Shown here in pieces: positions 30,934-43,200 of a DNA stretch of 64,000 nt. The first letter of the stretch is position 1, and each line of letters begins with the position of its first letter. Source of the DNA: Pseudozyma flocculosa PF-1 (Eukaryota > Basidiomycota > Ustilaginomycetes > Ustilaginales > Ustilaginaceae); contig NW_006920870.1 in assembly GCF_000417875.1 (NCBI RefSeq), forward strand, positions 370,115 to 434,114, given 5' to 3'. The notes below the pieces were generated by a model. The model saw only the letters and a list, made by a program, of their open reading frames with translations, searched no databases and was not told the DNA's origin. The position numbers and the translations under genes are program-made.

Positions 30934-32553
30934 ATGTCGAGCAACAACGAGAACCTCCTCGCCGTCTTCCGGCCCCGCCAAGGCTACACGCCCGCAGCGC
31001 CCGCCATCCTCCTGCCCGCCTCGTCGCCCACGCCCTACACCTTCACCTACCACAAGCTCCACTCGCTCGTCCTCGACCTCCAGGCACAGATTGCCTCGTT
31101 CGGCCTCGATCCCTCCCAGGTCGTCAGCAGCAGCCTCATCAACGGCGTCGAATTCACCCTCGCCTTCCTCGCCACCGGCGCACAGCGCCTCGTCGCCGCC
31201 CCCCTCAACCCAAACTACTCCGAGAGCGAGGTCGCCTTCTACCTCGAGGACACAAAGTCTCGCCTCGTCATCCTCCCCAAGGGCGCATTCGCCCACGCCT
31301 CGGCCGACAGCCCCAACTCCAAGCCTCACCCCGCCGTGTCGGCCGCCCGCGCCCTCAACGTCGACATGGTCGAGATCGAATTCGACCCCGTCACGGCCAC
31401 CGTCCAGCTCACCCGCCAGGACGGCTCCCGCGTCGCCCGCTCAGACGTCCGCCAGCCCAACGACGATGATGTCGCCCTCGTCCTGCACACCAGCGGCACC
31501 ACCGGCAGGCCCAAGGGCGTCCCCCTCACCCACCGCAACCTCTTCACCACCATGGGCAACATCGTCGGCACCTACCGCCTCTCGCCCCGCGACCGCACCT
31601 ACCTCGTCATGCCCCTCTTCCACGTACACGGCCTCCTCTGCGGCCTCCTCGCAACGCTCCTCTCGGGCGGCAGCGCCGTCATCCCGCCCAAGTTTAGCGC
31701 GTCCGTCTTCTGGAAGGAGCTCGGCGACGCCCGCTGCAACTGGTACACGGCCGTGCCCACCATCCACCAGATGCTGCTCAACACGCCCATCCCCTCGCCG
31801 CTGCCGCAGCTCCGCTTCATCCGCTCCTGCTCGTCGGCCCTCTCGCCCGCCACGTTCCACGCCATCGAGGACGCGTTCAAGGCGCCCGTGCTCGAGGCCT
31901 ACGCCATGACCGAGGCGTCACACCAGATGACGTCCAACCCGCTGCCGCCCGCCAAGCGCAAGCCGGGCACCGTCGGCATCGGCCACGGCGTCGAGGTCAA
32001 GATCCTCGACCAGAAGGGCAACGAGGTGGCGCAGGGCGTCGAGGGCGAGGTGGCCATCCGCGGCCGCAACGTCACCAAGGGCTACCTCAACAACGAAAAG
32101 GCCAACAAGGAGAGCTTTGTGCGCTTCTCGGAGGGCACCGGTCCGGAGGAAAACGACGGCTTCTTCCGGACGGGCGACCAGGGGCGCAAGGACGCCGACG
32201 GCTACGTCGAGCTGACGGGCCGGATCAAGGAGCTCATCAACCGCTCGGGCGAAAAGATCAGCCCGCTCGAGGTCGACGGCGCGCTGCTGGCCGTCAGCGG
32301 CGTGCGCGAGGCCGTGTCGTTTGCCATGCCCGACGAAATGTACGGCGAAAAGGTGGGCGCGGCCCTGATCCTCAAGGACGGCAGCGGGCTGGACGAAAAG
32401 GCGGTGCAGAAGGCGCTCGACGGCAAGATCAGCAAGTTCAAGATCCCCGAGCGCATCTGGATCGTCGACGCCATCCCAAAGACGGCGACGGGCAAGATCC
32501 AGCGCAAGAATGTGGCAGCCGCCATGCTGCGCAAGGACGGCGCCAAGCTCTGA
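30934..32553 (+). CDS. PCS60: Peroxisomal acyl-CoA / oxalate-CoA synthetase
   Basis: This AMP-binding enzyme of the ANL superfamily resembles Pcs60/Fat2, a peroxisomal acyl-activating enzyme that acts as oxalyl-CoA synthetase in yeast and plants. This is a single exon of 539 residues. The AMP-binding signature LHTSGTTGRPKGVPLTH is at about 184-200. Further core motifs are YTAVPTIHQ, AYAMTEASHQM, FRTGDQG, GRIKELINRSGEKISPLEVD and the C-terminal lysine loop PKTATGKIQRK. The protein ends in Ala-Lys-Leu, a classical PTS1 peroxisomal import signal, which supports the PCS60 assignment over cytosolic relatives. The ATG at 30934 begins MSSNNENLLAVF, close to the usual family start. Substrate preference cannot be settled from sequence. 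Confidence 0.93.
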   Translation: MSSNNENLLAVFRPRQGYTPAAPAILLPASSPTPYTFTYHKLHSLVLDLQAQIASFGLDPSQVVSSSLINGVEFTLAFLATGAQRLVAAPLNPNYSESEVAFYLEDTKSRLVILPKGAFAHASADSPNSKPHPAVSAARALNVDMVEIEFDPVTATVQLTRQDGSRVARSDVRQPNDDDVALVLHTSGTTGRPKGVPLTHRNLFTTMGNIVGTYRLSPRDRTYLVMPLFHVHGLLCGLLATLLSGGSAVIPPKFSASVFWKELGDARCNWYTAVPTIHQMLLNTPIPSPLPQLRFIRSCSSALSPATFHAIEDAFKAPVLEAYAMTEASHQMTSNPLPPAKRKPGTVGIGHGVEVKILDQKGNEVAQGVEGEVAIRGRNVTKGYLNNEKANKESFVRFSEGTGPEENDGFFRTGDQGRKDADGYVELTGRIKELINRSGEKISPLEVDGALLAVSGVREAVSFAMPDEMYGEKVGAALILKDGSGLDEKAVQKALDGKISKFKIPERIWIVDAIPKTATGKIQRKNVAAAMLRKDGAKL

Positions 32554-33063
32554 GCGGCGGCGGTCGTGCTTGTGTCGCTCGATCTGTAGATCTTCCTAGA
32601 CGTGAGATGATGGACGAATGGATGGCGTGCACATCGTCAAAGTGCGTTGGTCGAGGCCGAGCAAGAGGAGAAGAGAGTAGTGTCAGAGAGAGAAGGTGGT
32701 GTCGAGGAGCGAAGTGGAGCGATGCGACCCGGAGCCGATGCTGGACCGCGTGGCCGAGGGCGAGATGGAGGTTTTTCTCGGAACCTGGGAAAGGGACGCT
32801 GGGCCCAGCAGCGCAAGCTGCACGCAGAAAATTTCGAGGCGGGCTTGCGGCCGGGCGGGCGAGGGAGCGAGCGAAGAAAAAAAGTCGGGCGCAGGCAGGG
32901 TGGGTGGGTGAGCGAGCCAAAGCGGGTCGAGGGGAGGTTGCTGGCAGCTGGTGTCCGGTCCATACCCGCACCACCATACCCTCGCTGCCTCACCTCGTGC
33001 GACCAGGAGCAGCAGCGAACCGCCGCCACTACCAACAACCCCACCGCCACCACCGTCGCCGCC
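32554..33063. other. Spacer upstream of NOP2
   Basis: This is 510 bases between the PCS60 stop and the NOP2 start, both on the plus strand. It contains a poly-A-like AGAAAAAAAG at about 32876-32885 and a pyrimidine/CA-rich leader before NOP2. No gene is seen. Confidence 0.55.
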
Positions 33064-35537
33064 ATGGGTCGCCGATCAAAGACCAAGCAGCCGCCGCCGC
33101 AGCCGCTGCAGGAGCACCGGGTGACTGGCTCCTCGTCGTTCAACAACAAGCGAAAGGCCACCGAATCCGCCTCGGCCCCCGCTCCCAAAAAGGCCGCCAT
33201 CGCCGCCGCCAACAAAAAGGCCAAATCGGCCGCGACGAGCTCCAAGCCCACGCCCATCTCCACCCCGGCCACCAAGGCCATCGCCAAGGCCGAAAAGGCA
33301 AAGGCCAAGGCGGTGCCGTCCAAGCAGACTGCCGCCGCCAGCGCCCCTGTAAAGGGCAAGAAGAAGGCGACGCAGCAGCAGCAGCTGGACCTCGCCGTGG
33401 ACGAGGACGAGGACGAGAGCGGTGTCGAGTACGAAGATGTCGACGAGGACATTGAGCTAGAGGGCGAGGACGAGGAGGACGGCCTCGATGCGCTCGACGA
33501 GGACGACGATGACATCGAGCTCGAGGAGGACGACGACGACGAGGAGCAGGAGGGCGACGAGGAGGAGGACGACCTGAAGAAGCTCGGCCTGCCCGCCAAG
33601 GGCACCAAGCTGACGGCAGCCCAGAGGAAAAAGGCACTCGCCGAGGCAGAGCGGCTCGAGCTGCTACTCAAGAGCCAGGGCCACTCGCTCGAGTCCGACG
33701 ACGAGGGCGACGGCAGCGAGGCAGGCGAGGAGATGGAGGATGAGGCCGATGACGAGGAGGGCGCGGCCGACGGCCTGACAGAGGAGCAGCTTGCCTTCCT
33801 CGACGGAGCCGGAGAAGGCCCCGAGGGTGACGACGACGACGACGACGACTTCGAGGACGACAGCGACGGCGAGCTGCTCGACGGACCGCTGCCGGAGGGC
33901 GCACCGGCCAACGACTTTATGCTGCCGACGATCGAGGACCGGGAAAAGGAAAAGGTGCTGGGCGCCGACCTGCAGCTGGTGCACATGCGGATCCAGGAGG
34001 TGGTCAACATCCTGGGCGACTTTAAGCGCCTGGCCACCGACGGCCGGTCGCGCAGCGAGTACGTCGAGCAGCTGCTGGCCGACGTGTGCACCTTCTACGG
34101 CTACAACCAGTTCCTGGCCGAGAAGCTCTTCAACCTCTTTTCGCCCGCCGAGGCCATCGAGTTTTTCGAGGCCAACGAGACGCCGCGGCCGATCACGATC
34201 CGCGCCAACACGCTGCGCACGCGCCGGCGCGACCTGGCGCAGGCGCTCATCAACCGCGGCGTCAACCTCGAGCCGATAGGCAAGTGGACCAAGGTGGGCC
34301 TGCAGGTGTTTGAGTCGTCGGTGCCCATTGGCGCCACGCCCGAGTACCTGGCGGGCCACTACATGTTGCAGGCCGCCTCGTCGTTCCTGCCGTGCATCGC
34401 CCTGGCGCCGCAGCCGGGCGAGCGCGTGCTCGACATGGCGTCGGCGCCCGGCGGCAAGTCGACGTACCTGTCGGCGCTGATGCAAAACACGGGCACCGTC
34501 TTTGCCAACGACTCGAACAAGGCGCGCGTCAAGTCGCTCACGGCCAACGTGCACCGGCTCGGGTGCAAGAATGTCGTCGTGTGCAACTACGACGGCCGCC
34601 AGTTTCCCAAGGTGATTGGCGGCTTTGACCGCGTGCTGCTCGACTCGCCCTGCTCGGGCACCGGCGTCATTCACAAGGACCCGAGCGTCAAGACCAACAA
34701 GTCGGAGCGCGACATCCACCTGCTGACGCACCTGCAGAAGCAGCTGATCCTGTGCGCCATCGACTCGGTCAATGCGCGCTCCAAGACGGGCGGATACCTC
34801 GTCTACTCGACCTGCTCGGTCCTCACCGAGGAGGACGAGGAGGTGGTGCAGTACGCCCTCAAGAAGCGCCCCAATGTCAAGATCGTCCCCACCGGCATCG
34901 ACTTTGGCCGCGACGGCTTCACGGCCTTCCGCGACCGAAAGTTTGACCCCAAAATGAGCCTGGCCAGGAGGATCTTTGTGAGTTTGTCCCGGCGTCGCTG
35001 TCCTGTTGTGGCTCAGGACGGTGGATGATGCGAACACGGCGAGACTTACCCGCGCACCCGCGTCCCTTTTCCTTTCGTCCTCCTCCGTCCGTCTGTCGCC
35101 TCGACGACGATGACGCCAAACAGCCGCACGCGCACAACCTGGACGGTTTCTTCCTGTGCAAGCTCAAGGTGGAGCCGATCAACAAGAAGCAGCAGCAGCA
35201 ACAGGCCGCCGCCGCTGCCGCCGCTGCCGACGACGAGGCGGAGGCGGCCACCACCGTGGTGACTGGCAAGGTCAGCAAGAAGGTGACGGCCAACAACGAC
35301 GATGCCGTCTCTGGTGCTTCCGAGGTCGACGAGGAGGCCGAGGAGGTCGTGGCTGCTGCGGCAACTGCGGCTGCTGCGACGGCGGGGCAGGACGAGACGC
35401 CCTTCGACGACGAGCAGGACCAGGAGCTGATCCAGAAGAGTCTGGCAAAGCACATGAAGAGGAAGGGCCAGAAGCCCGCCGCCGCCGGCGCCGCCGCTCC
35501 GGCTGCGGGCAAAGCCAAGAAGGTCGTCAAGAAGTAA
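33064..35537 (+). CDS. NOP2: 25S rRNA cytosine-C5 methyltransferase NOP2
   Basis: Nop2 (human NSUN1) is a nucleolar enzyme that methylates a cytosine of the large rRNA and is needed for 60S subunit assembly. I read two exons, 33064-34977 and 35124-35537, joined in phase 0 as ..LARRIF|PHAHNLDGFF.., for 775 residues. The N-terminus is Lys/Ala-rich (nucleolar targeting), followed by a long Asp/Glu-rich stretch at about 115-290. The RsmB/NOP fold follows, with SAM motif I MASAPGGKST (near 458-467), DSPCSGTGV (near 529-537) carrying one conserved cysteine, and YSTCSV (near 581-586) carrying the catalytic one. The C-terminal exon gives DGFFLCKLKV and then a low-complexity Ala/Gln/Lys tail. The intron falls just before the conserved HNxDGFF motif. 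Confidence 0.96.
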
Positions 35538-35904
35538 ATGTCCTCCCTCACGGAGAAGGAGGAGGGATGGGGCTGGGAGTGTCCCCCCTCGGTACGGATG
35601 GCTAGCGTCGGATGCGCTCCGTGCAAAAGTCGACGCTGCATTGCTGTTCATTTTCATTCTGCATTCCCGTTCGAGAATCTCCTGCGTGCTCAGTGCCCCA
35701 ATGCGTGCTCGCGGTCGTGCGGTGAAAGAAGGCGGGTGGCGGTAGTCGTCGTCGTCGTTGGGGTCGTCGCGTTGGCGGTGATGGTGGTGGCAGTCGCAAT
35801 GCTGCCGACGGTGGCGGCGGTGGTAGAGGCCCAGTCGGTTCCAGCGTCGGTACGCCGCGGCAAGGCTGGACCCGGACCGCTGCCCGCCCGGGCCGGCCCC
35901 GGCT
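35538..35904. other. Convergent spacer between NOP2 and POL3
   Basis: This is 367 bases between two stop codons on opposite strands, so it holds both 3' ends. It has a GTC/GTG-rich patch at about 35745-35790 but no gene. Confidence 0.6.
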
Positions 35905-38900
35905 CTACCAGGCGGTATCGAAGCGCTCGACGACCTTGACAGCGTCCTCGACGTCCTTTTGCGCACGTTTGCTGCGCGGGCGGACAGACGAAGCGAGACA
36001 CGTCAAAGAGATCAGCCTGGTTGGTCGTCTCGTACCTCGACCTCCGAGTTAGCGTGCAGCGAGCAGCGTGCAGCGTGAACTTACCGCTTGAAGAAGATGG
36101 GGCAGTCCTTGTTGGTGCACAGCACGTCCTGGGCCAGCGAGCCTTGGCATCGCTGGCAGCACGTCCATAGCCGCGCGAACTCGACTTCGAGCGCAGAGGC
36201 TCTCGCCAGCTGCAGCAGGTGTAGACGGGGACGGCGATGAGGGGTGATGGTGGACAGGGATGGTTCATTGAGGTCGTGTATGGGTGAGCGCGATGGACAA
36301 GTGGGTCGAGTCTGCTCTGAGGCGACACTCACCTTTTCGTGATAGAGCTCGGCGACCCTAGGGCGACAATTCTTGCACACCGGCGTGTCTGCCCGGGGAC
36401 AAAGGCGGAGAGGTAGCGCGGGATGGATCAGCACACGACGAACGATCCGATCCGATTCGGGATCGTCGCCATCGTCTTGTCCTCCGGCGCCGCAGACTCA
36501 CTCTGGTCCTTGAGCGGTGTTCGGCAGCCGAGACACTGCACCGTCTTGACGGCAAACTTCATCAGGGCGCCGACGTTGGATGTGGCCACCTGCACCACGC
36601 GGGTATGCTCGCCGTTGACTGCGGGGAGGTAGCGAGAGGGTAAATTAAGTTGTCAGCGCAGAGTTGCTAGTCATGATCGGCCGCTCGCCGACATGGATGC
36701 ACTACTTACGCATCGACCCGGCCTTGGGTCCCATGATGGGCTCAAAGATCCTCAGCAGCGGCTTGGACAGCTGATTCTCGAGGTAGTAGCGCGTGTCGAT
36801 CGGGACATTGTTCTCGAGCACGTAGATGGGGTCCTCGGACCTCTCGTAGGCGGCCGAGCCCTTGGCCGCCTTGATGATGACGTAGGCGACGCGGTCGCCC
36901 AGCGCCGGGGCGGAGCCCGCGTCGCGCTTCCGCATCCGCTCGGCCAGCTCGACGTGGGCCTGCTTGGCCGCGTAGTCGGCCTTGGCGAGCGCCTTGGTGA
37001 TGACGAGCTGCGACATGTCGACCTTGTTCTGCAGCAGGTCCGAGATGATCTGCTTGGCGTAGTCCTCGGCGCCCTTGACGTCGCGGTCGATGAGCATCTT
37101 GCGCAGGCACGTGTCGATGACCGTCTGCACCAGGCGGCAGTTGTCGCGGCGCACCGTCTCGATGCCCTTGGTGTCCATCTTGTCGTGCTTGTCGGGCCGC
37201 GTCCAGTAGAGGCCGGCGTAGCGCTTCTTGCTGATGAGCAGGTAGGGGTAGTAGACCTTTTCGAACTCGAGCTTGATCGGGTTGATGAACGTCTTTGACA
37301 CCTTGGCCGCCGCCTCGGCGCCCAGCTCCATGGCCTTGGCGAGGTCCTGGACGCCAAACTTGACCATGACCGAGTCCGTGTCGCCGTAGACGACCTCGGC
37401 GTCGTGCTCGTAGCCGTTGGCGATGGTGTAGGTGCGCTCGACGTGGCCCTTTGTCTGCTCTATCATCTGCCGCCCGTAGGCGGTGACGCTCATCGAGATC
37501 TCGAGGCAGGGCAGCTTGCCGACCGTGGCGCCCGTGAAGCCGTAGACCGAGTTGGCGCTGATCTTGAGCGCCAGCTGCCGACCGTCGAGCACGGCGCGCT
37601 TGAACGGGTCGGTCTCCTTTTTGAGGTCCGCCTTGGCCCGCTTCCTCGCCGCCAGCAGGTTCTCGAGCACCGTCGGCAGCAGGCCCTTGCGCAGCTTGCT
37701 CGTGGCAAAGTAGTTGTTGTTGGGCGTGATGACGTAGTCCTCGTCCTGCTTGAGGCCGAGCTGCTCGACCTTTTTCTTGTCCAGCAGCGTCGTGTAGCAC
37801 AGGTTGTGGGCCATCATGATCGAGGGGTAGAGCGAGGCAAAGTCGAGCGTGGCGATGGGGCGGTCGTAGTAGCCCGACTTGGGCTCGAGGACGGTGGCGC
37901 CCTCGTACTGGTCCTCGGTGCCCTCGCCCTTGTAGGCGGGCACCAAGTAGTTGTCCTCGTTGGCCTTCCGGAAGAGCTGCGAGACGACCTTGATCTGCTG
38001 GCCGCGCGAGAGGAGGTAGTTGAAGGGGACGCCCGTCACCCTCGCCATCTCGATGTAGTTGATGAAGCACATGAGCTTGTCCATCAGCCGCTGCGGCAGG
38101 TAGGCGTCCTTGAGGCAGTAGACAGCCAGGCGGCGGCGCGCCTCGGGCCCGCCGTTCTGGAGCTCGGTGATGAGCGAGAAGTGGACGTCCTCCTTCTGCT
38201 CGCCGAGGAACTCGAACGAGACCGAGTTGAGCGAGTAGGAGCGCAGCTTGTAGTCGCGCTGCATGACCTGGAGCATGTCGAGCTGGAGGCGGCCCTGGAG
38301 CTCGGTGTTTTTCGAGTCTCGGGTGCCGTACGCCTTGGACGAGAAGTGGGTGTCCTTGGCCTCGGTGCGTGTGCCCCGCTCGCGGCCGAGATAGGCAAAC
38401 TTGGTCGACTTGAGGGCCTTGGCGCGGTCGAGGAGGTAGGGGAAGTCGAAGTTGGCGATGTTGTAGCCGATCACGACGTCCGGGTCGACCTCCTGGATGA
38501 AGCTGGCCCACGCCTCGAGCATGTCGATCTCCTTGTTGAACGAGAGGACCTGGCTGCCGACGATGTGGGAGCACGTGTTGAGCGTGAAGACGTTCTTGAC
38601 AAACGGGCTGCTCTCGCCCTGGCGGGTGACCATGTTGGCGATCTGGATGACGGGGTCGACCGAGGCCTCGGGGAAGACGCCCTTGCGGCCGGCGCACTCG
38701 ATGTCGAAGCTGAGGATGCGGAGCGGCGCGATCTTGGACCACTCGCCGTCGGGGGCGTGGGACGTGAGCGCGTCGGGCGCGCAGTCGATCTCGATCTGGC
38801 AGAGCGAGACCCTCTGGCTGTCTGGGCGGATCTTGTAGCTTCCCGATGCGATCTCGAGCCAGTTCATGCCGACAATCTTGAGGTCGATCATGAAACGGAG

Positions 38901-39539
38901 CGTGTATGCGATGTTTTCGTAGGTGAGCGCGGCGTCGCCCGGCGTGAAGAGGTCGCGGAAGCCAATCTCGCCGCGCTCAAAGGAGCCGCGGATCCTGGGC
39001 AGGCTGCGGAGGTCGGAGATGGTGAGCTTGATGAAGGCGACGTTTTCGGGGCCGGCGTAGCCCATGAGGCTCTTTTTGCTGACGAGCTCGGCCTTGTGCA
39101 CGGCGCGGCCGCCAAAGAGGGTGTTGAGGTGGTTGGCAAAGTCCTTGCAGGTGGCGGCGGTGAAGCCGCGTGGGGCGTGGATGTAGAAGTAGGGGAGGAA
39201 GCCGTGGACGTGCGCGAGGACCGAGTGCCCCTGGTGGGTGACGCCGTAGATGCGGATGGCAGGCGGTGCGCCGACGGCCTGGTGCTCCTCGATGTCGATC
39301 TGCTGGAAGGTGATGGCGTCGATCTGGGGGTCGAGGGGGTCGAGTTCGGGCCTGGGCCAGAGGGCCTGGTCGTCGATTTGCTGGTTTGCGTCGGCCTCCT
39401 GCTTGAGCTTTGCCAGAGTGTCGGTGAAGTCGGACGTGTGGTGCTGGTCGTCGACCTTGCGCTTCTTTGGTGCAGGGCGGTGCGGCGGTGCGGCAGCCGC
39501 CGCGGCGGTGGCGACAGTGTCGGTCGGGACGGGCGCCAT
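35905..39539 (-). CDS. POL3: DNA polymerase delta catalytic subunit
   Basis: Pol3 is the lagging-strand replicative polymerase with 3'-5' proofreading activity. I read five exons: 39539-36710, 36618-36502, 36388-36333, 36209-36085 and 35971-35905, for 1064 residues. Proofreading motifs are FDIE (about 279), [11 protein letters not shown] (about 357) and YCLKDA (474-479). Polymerase motif A is [10 protein letters not shown] (566-575), motif B contains [13 protein letters not shown] (about 659) and motif C is YGDTDS (718-723). The four small 3' exons encode the C-terminal metal-binding module: CLGC and CKNC form CysA, and CQRC with CTNKDC forms CysB, which in this family holds an iron-sulphur cluster and contacts the B subunit. 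The protein ends [11 protein letters not shown]. All residues needed for both activities appear intact. Confidence 0.97.
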
Positions 39540-40278
39540 CTTCGCTGTCGTCGTCGTCGTCGTCGTCGCTGGGGCTCGAGAGGTAGGTTGCTGCCGAGGT
39601 GGCGGTGCGAGCGGCGGGCAGGCTGTTGGATCGTGCAGGTGGCACAGACGGCGAAGCGCAGATAGCCGAGGGGAACGGGGAGCGTCGTGGGGTGCAGCTG
39701 CGACGGTACGAGTGGCGTCCAGCGACGAAGGACGATGACGGGCTGAGAAGGCAGTCGAGGTCGAAGTGACGAGCAGAGCAGCAGCCCAGCTCTCAACTGC
39801 CAGGCTGGCTAGGCAGGCTGGCGGGCTGCCCCACTCAAAAGTCAGCCAAAGCGTTGGCTCAGGCCAGGCCAGGCCAGGCCAGGTAGGCCAGAGCCGGTCC
39901 AGCTGGCGCGCGCCCTGGGCCTTTTTACGCGTCGCGCAGGCCAGTCAGTAGTGCCTGCCAGTGCCTGCCTGCAGGGTGTTGGTCTGGCCTGCCAGGGCCC
40001 TCCCTGCCTGGCCCGGCGCGCAAGGGCAGCGCAACAAATCTGGGGGCACGAGGACCCTGGCAGGCAGGGACGCCACCACGACCAGATGACCGAGGCAACG
40101 CAAGCCATCATCGCATAGGACCAAGAGAGCGTGTCTATTCATGGGGCGCAAGTGGAAAGACAGTAGTAGAAGGTGGCACCGAGTAGGGGGGTGGCGGAGA
40201 GTGTGCGAGCCATCGGAAGCGCCGTGGACTGGCAAGGATCCGGAAGTGTGTTGCCGACGAAGACGACGGTGGCCGACG
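39540..40278. other. Spacer between POL3 start and BUD6 stop
   Basis: This is the upstream region of POL3 (-) plus the 3' region of BUD6 (-). It holds a short (GTC)n tract just upstream of the POL3 start and a CAGGC array at 39860-39884. Nothing coding is recognised. Confidence 0.6.
39860..39884. repeat. (CAGGC)n pentanucleotide array
   Basis: Five copies of CAGGC, the same unit as the arrays upstream of FAD1. Confidence 0.9.
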
Positions 40279-43200
40279 CTACTGCTCCGTCTCGGTCGTC
40301 GCTGCGGCGCCGGTCGGTGAAGCGGCCCCATCGCCGCTCTGGCTCGCCACAGACTCGGCCTGGCTGGCGGCGCTGACGCTCTTCTTCATCGACGGCGCGG
40401 CGACCTCGACGGCAGCCTCCGCCTCCGCATCCATCGCACCGACTGCACCGCCTCCTTCGGCTGCCTTCGGCGGCGAGGCTGCCGCCGTCGCCTTGACCTT
40501 GTCGCCACCCCCACCGCCACCCCCACCGCCCAGGATGAACTTCTTGGGCTTGTCGGTGCCACCTCCCCCTGCTCCGGGCACCGGCGCGACGGGTGCGCCG
40601 CCGCTTCCGCCGCCGCCAAACATGGCCTTGAAGGTGGCATTGTCGCGCTTCTGCCGCACGCGCTCCGCCTCGAGGTGGCCCCCCGTCTTGCGCAGCGCCT
40701 TGCCGTCGACGAAGCCCGCCAGCTCGTCGGCAAAGTCGTCGGAGCGCGAGGCCAGGTCCTTCTGACGCTGCTTTTCGGCCGCCTGCAGCGCCCGCAGCCG
40801 CTTCTCGTGGTTGACCGCCTGGCTCTTGACCTCGAGCATCACCGTGCTCAGCCCCTCGTGCCCCTCCTCGGGCAGCGGCGGGATGTACTTGCCGCCCGTG
40901 CGCCCCGACCCGCGCAGCTTGACCACCTGCTGGATGTTGGCAAACACCTCCTGCAGCGCATCGTGGTCGTCGCGCAGGTCCGCCACCAGGCTCTCCTGGT
41001 GGTTGAGAAACTCCTGCTCGTCGACAATGTTCTGCAGCTCCGTCTCCCACGTCTTCTTCCAGCTCGGCTTGACCGTCTGCACGTACTTTTCCACCTCGAG
41101 CAGGCCCTTGGTGGCCCGCTCAATGTCCGACGTAATCTGCTTGACCAGCGCCGGCTTCGGCTTGACGCCCCGCTGGATGACGTCGAGCTTGAGGTCGTCG
41201 ACCGTGTCCTGCAGGTCCTCGATCAGCGTCAGCACCTCCTGCGAGCTCGAGTCGAGCTTCGTCTTGCCCGCCACGATAAAGTTGCGCTCCGCCGCCACGT
41301 CACCCGACGCAATCTGCCGCACCTTGGCGGCCTGCTCCCGGATGCCGCCGATGATCGTCTTGACGTCGCTGTCAAAGTCGCCCTGCAGCTGCCGCATCAC
41401 GGCAAACTCGCGCCGCAGCGCCTGCAGCTCGTCGTACTGCGCCTTGAGCTCCTGCGCCACCTTGAAGCCCGACACCGACGACCCGGGCGTCGAGCTCGTG
41501 GTCGACGTGGCGTCTATCGACAGCCGCCTCGATCGCTCCCCAGCCGGACCCACGCCGTCATCGCCCAGAACCAGGGCAGCAGCGTTGGCCGCCCGGGTGT
41601 TGGCGCGCTTGAGCTGGGCCACGCGGTGGCCGGCCGCCTGGAACTGCGAATCGGTGATCTTGGTCGGCGTCGCGTTGGCAGCAGCCAGGAACGACGAGTC
41701 GCCGACGTTGCCAAAGTTGTGCGACACCCGCCGAGCCTCTCGCTCCCTCTCGGTCATGGCCGACTTGAGCTCGCGGAGCTCCCGGGTGATGGCCCCCAGC
41801 GACAGGTCGAGGTGTTGCTTGACCTGGTCCAGAGCTGGCGAAATGGCGGGGAAGACGCAAGGTTGACGCCCAGTCAGCTCGTGCTGCACTCATCCCCCCG
41901 CATCATGACCCCTGTGCAGATCGGAAAGGATAATGCGGCACTCACGCTCGATGTTCAACGTCAGCAAACAGCCCTCCTGCACGTCGCCGAGGTCCTCGAG
42001 CTCGTAGCTGACGCCGCTCGCCGGGTCCTTGACGTAGATTGAAGGGAAGTCGTCCATGCCGGGGGAATAGGCGAACCGATCAATGAAGAGCATGCGCAGT
42101 CGAGCGATGGTGATGCCGCGCGTGAGCGGGTTGGACGGGTCGAGCTCGAGCGTCGCTTTGCGCGTCTGGCGTCCGAGCTGCAGGTAGACGTTGAGCGAGC
42201 CCGCCGATGCATCGATCCGGCCCGTCAAGGCGCCGTCCTGCGCAGCGTCGAGCCGAACGCGCTCCTCGGCAGTGGGACCGGGAGGCGCGCCGCTCTGGTC
42301 GTCGAGGTCCGACGGCGGTCCGACGGCGTCGACAAACGGCAGCGAATCGGTCGAGCTGATGGCCTGCGACATGACCTTGCGCGAGTCCCCGGGCGACAGC
42401 AGGCCGTTGTTGATCCGCGCCGACGCCCTCGAGTCGCTAGGCCTTCGCAGCCTCGGCTGTCCCTGCGACGTCGGCAGGCTGTCTGGCCCAGTGGCCGACG
42501 TCGCCGACGTCGGCGTCTTGACCTCCTCGATGGGCTCAAACTTGTCCGACGTCGGGTTGCGCGCCTTGCTACGCGCCGGCGGCTGGACGGAAAAGTAGTC
42601 GCCAGCCTTGGCCGTGCCCGCCGGGCTGGCGGCGCCGCTGGACGGCGTCGAGTCCGGCATGGATGGGCGCTGCAGACGCCGACTCCCGCTCGCACGCTGC
42701 TCGCGGCCGTGCCTCTCGGGCAAAGGGCTGCCCAGGGCGCCGTTGACGGGCGGAAACATGGCCATGTTGAGCGCCCCTGCGTTGAAGCTCTGGCCGAAGC
42801 CTTGGCCGACGCCCATCTTGTTGAAGGTGTAGGCGCTGAAGCGCTTGCTCGCCCGCCGCTCTAGAGCATCGCGGTTCTTGAGCGCCTTCATGCTCGGATC
42901 AGCGTCGGCGGGATCGGCGTTGCTGTCAACCGAGGGCCTCGTCGCGTGCCGGACGCCACGGCCGCTGGATCGCTGAGAGAGCCGCCCCCCGGTGAGCTTG
43001 GCCTCGGCGCTCTCGACGGCAGGGATGATCTCTTCCTGCTCCTCGTCTTCTTCCTGCTCTGCACCGCCCGCTGGCGCCTGACCAGGATCCACCAGCGAAT
43101 GCCTCGCCACGTCGCTCGGCACGGCCGGGACCGGCTTGGCGCCTCCGCCAGGAGGCTGCGCGACGTCTGTGCTGCCTCTAAGAATGGTCCTCTCGCCGCC

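Noticed and set aside
33664..35037. 457-codon minus-strand open frame opposite NOP2
   Set aside because: Antisense shadow without motifs; the opposite strand carries both catalytic cysteines of NOP2.
37404..39665. 753-codon plus-strand open frame opposite POL3
   Set aside because: Shadow of the polymerase gene; its Val/Leu/Asp/Glu/Gly-rich translation has no family signature.
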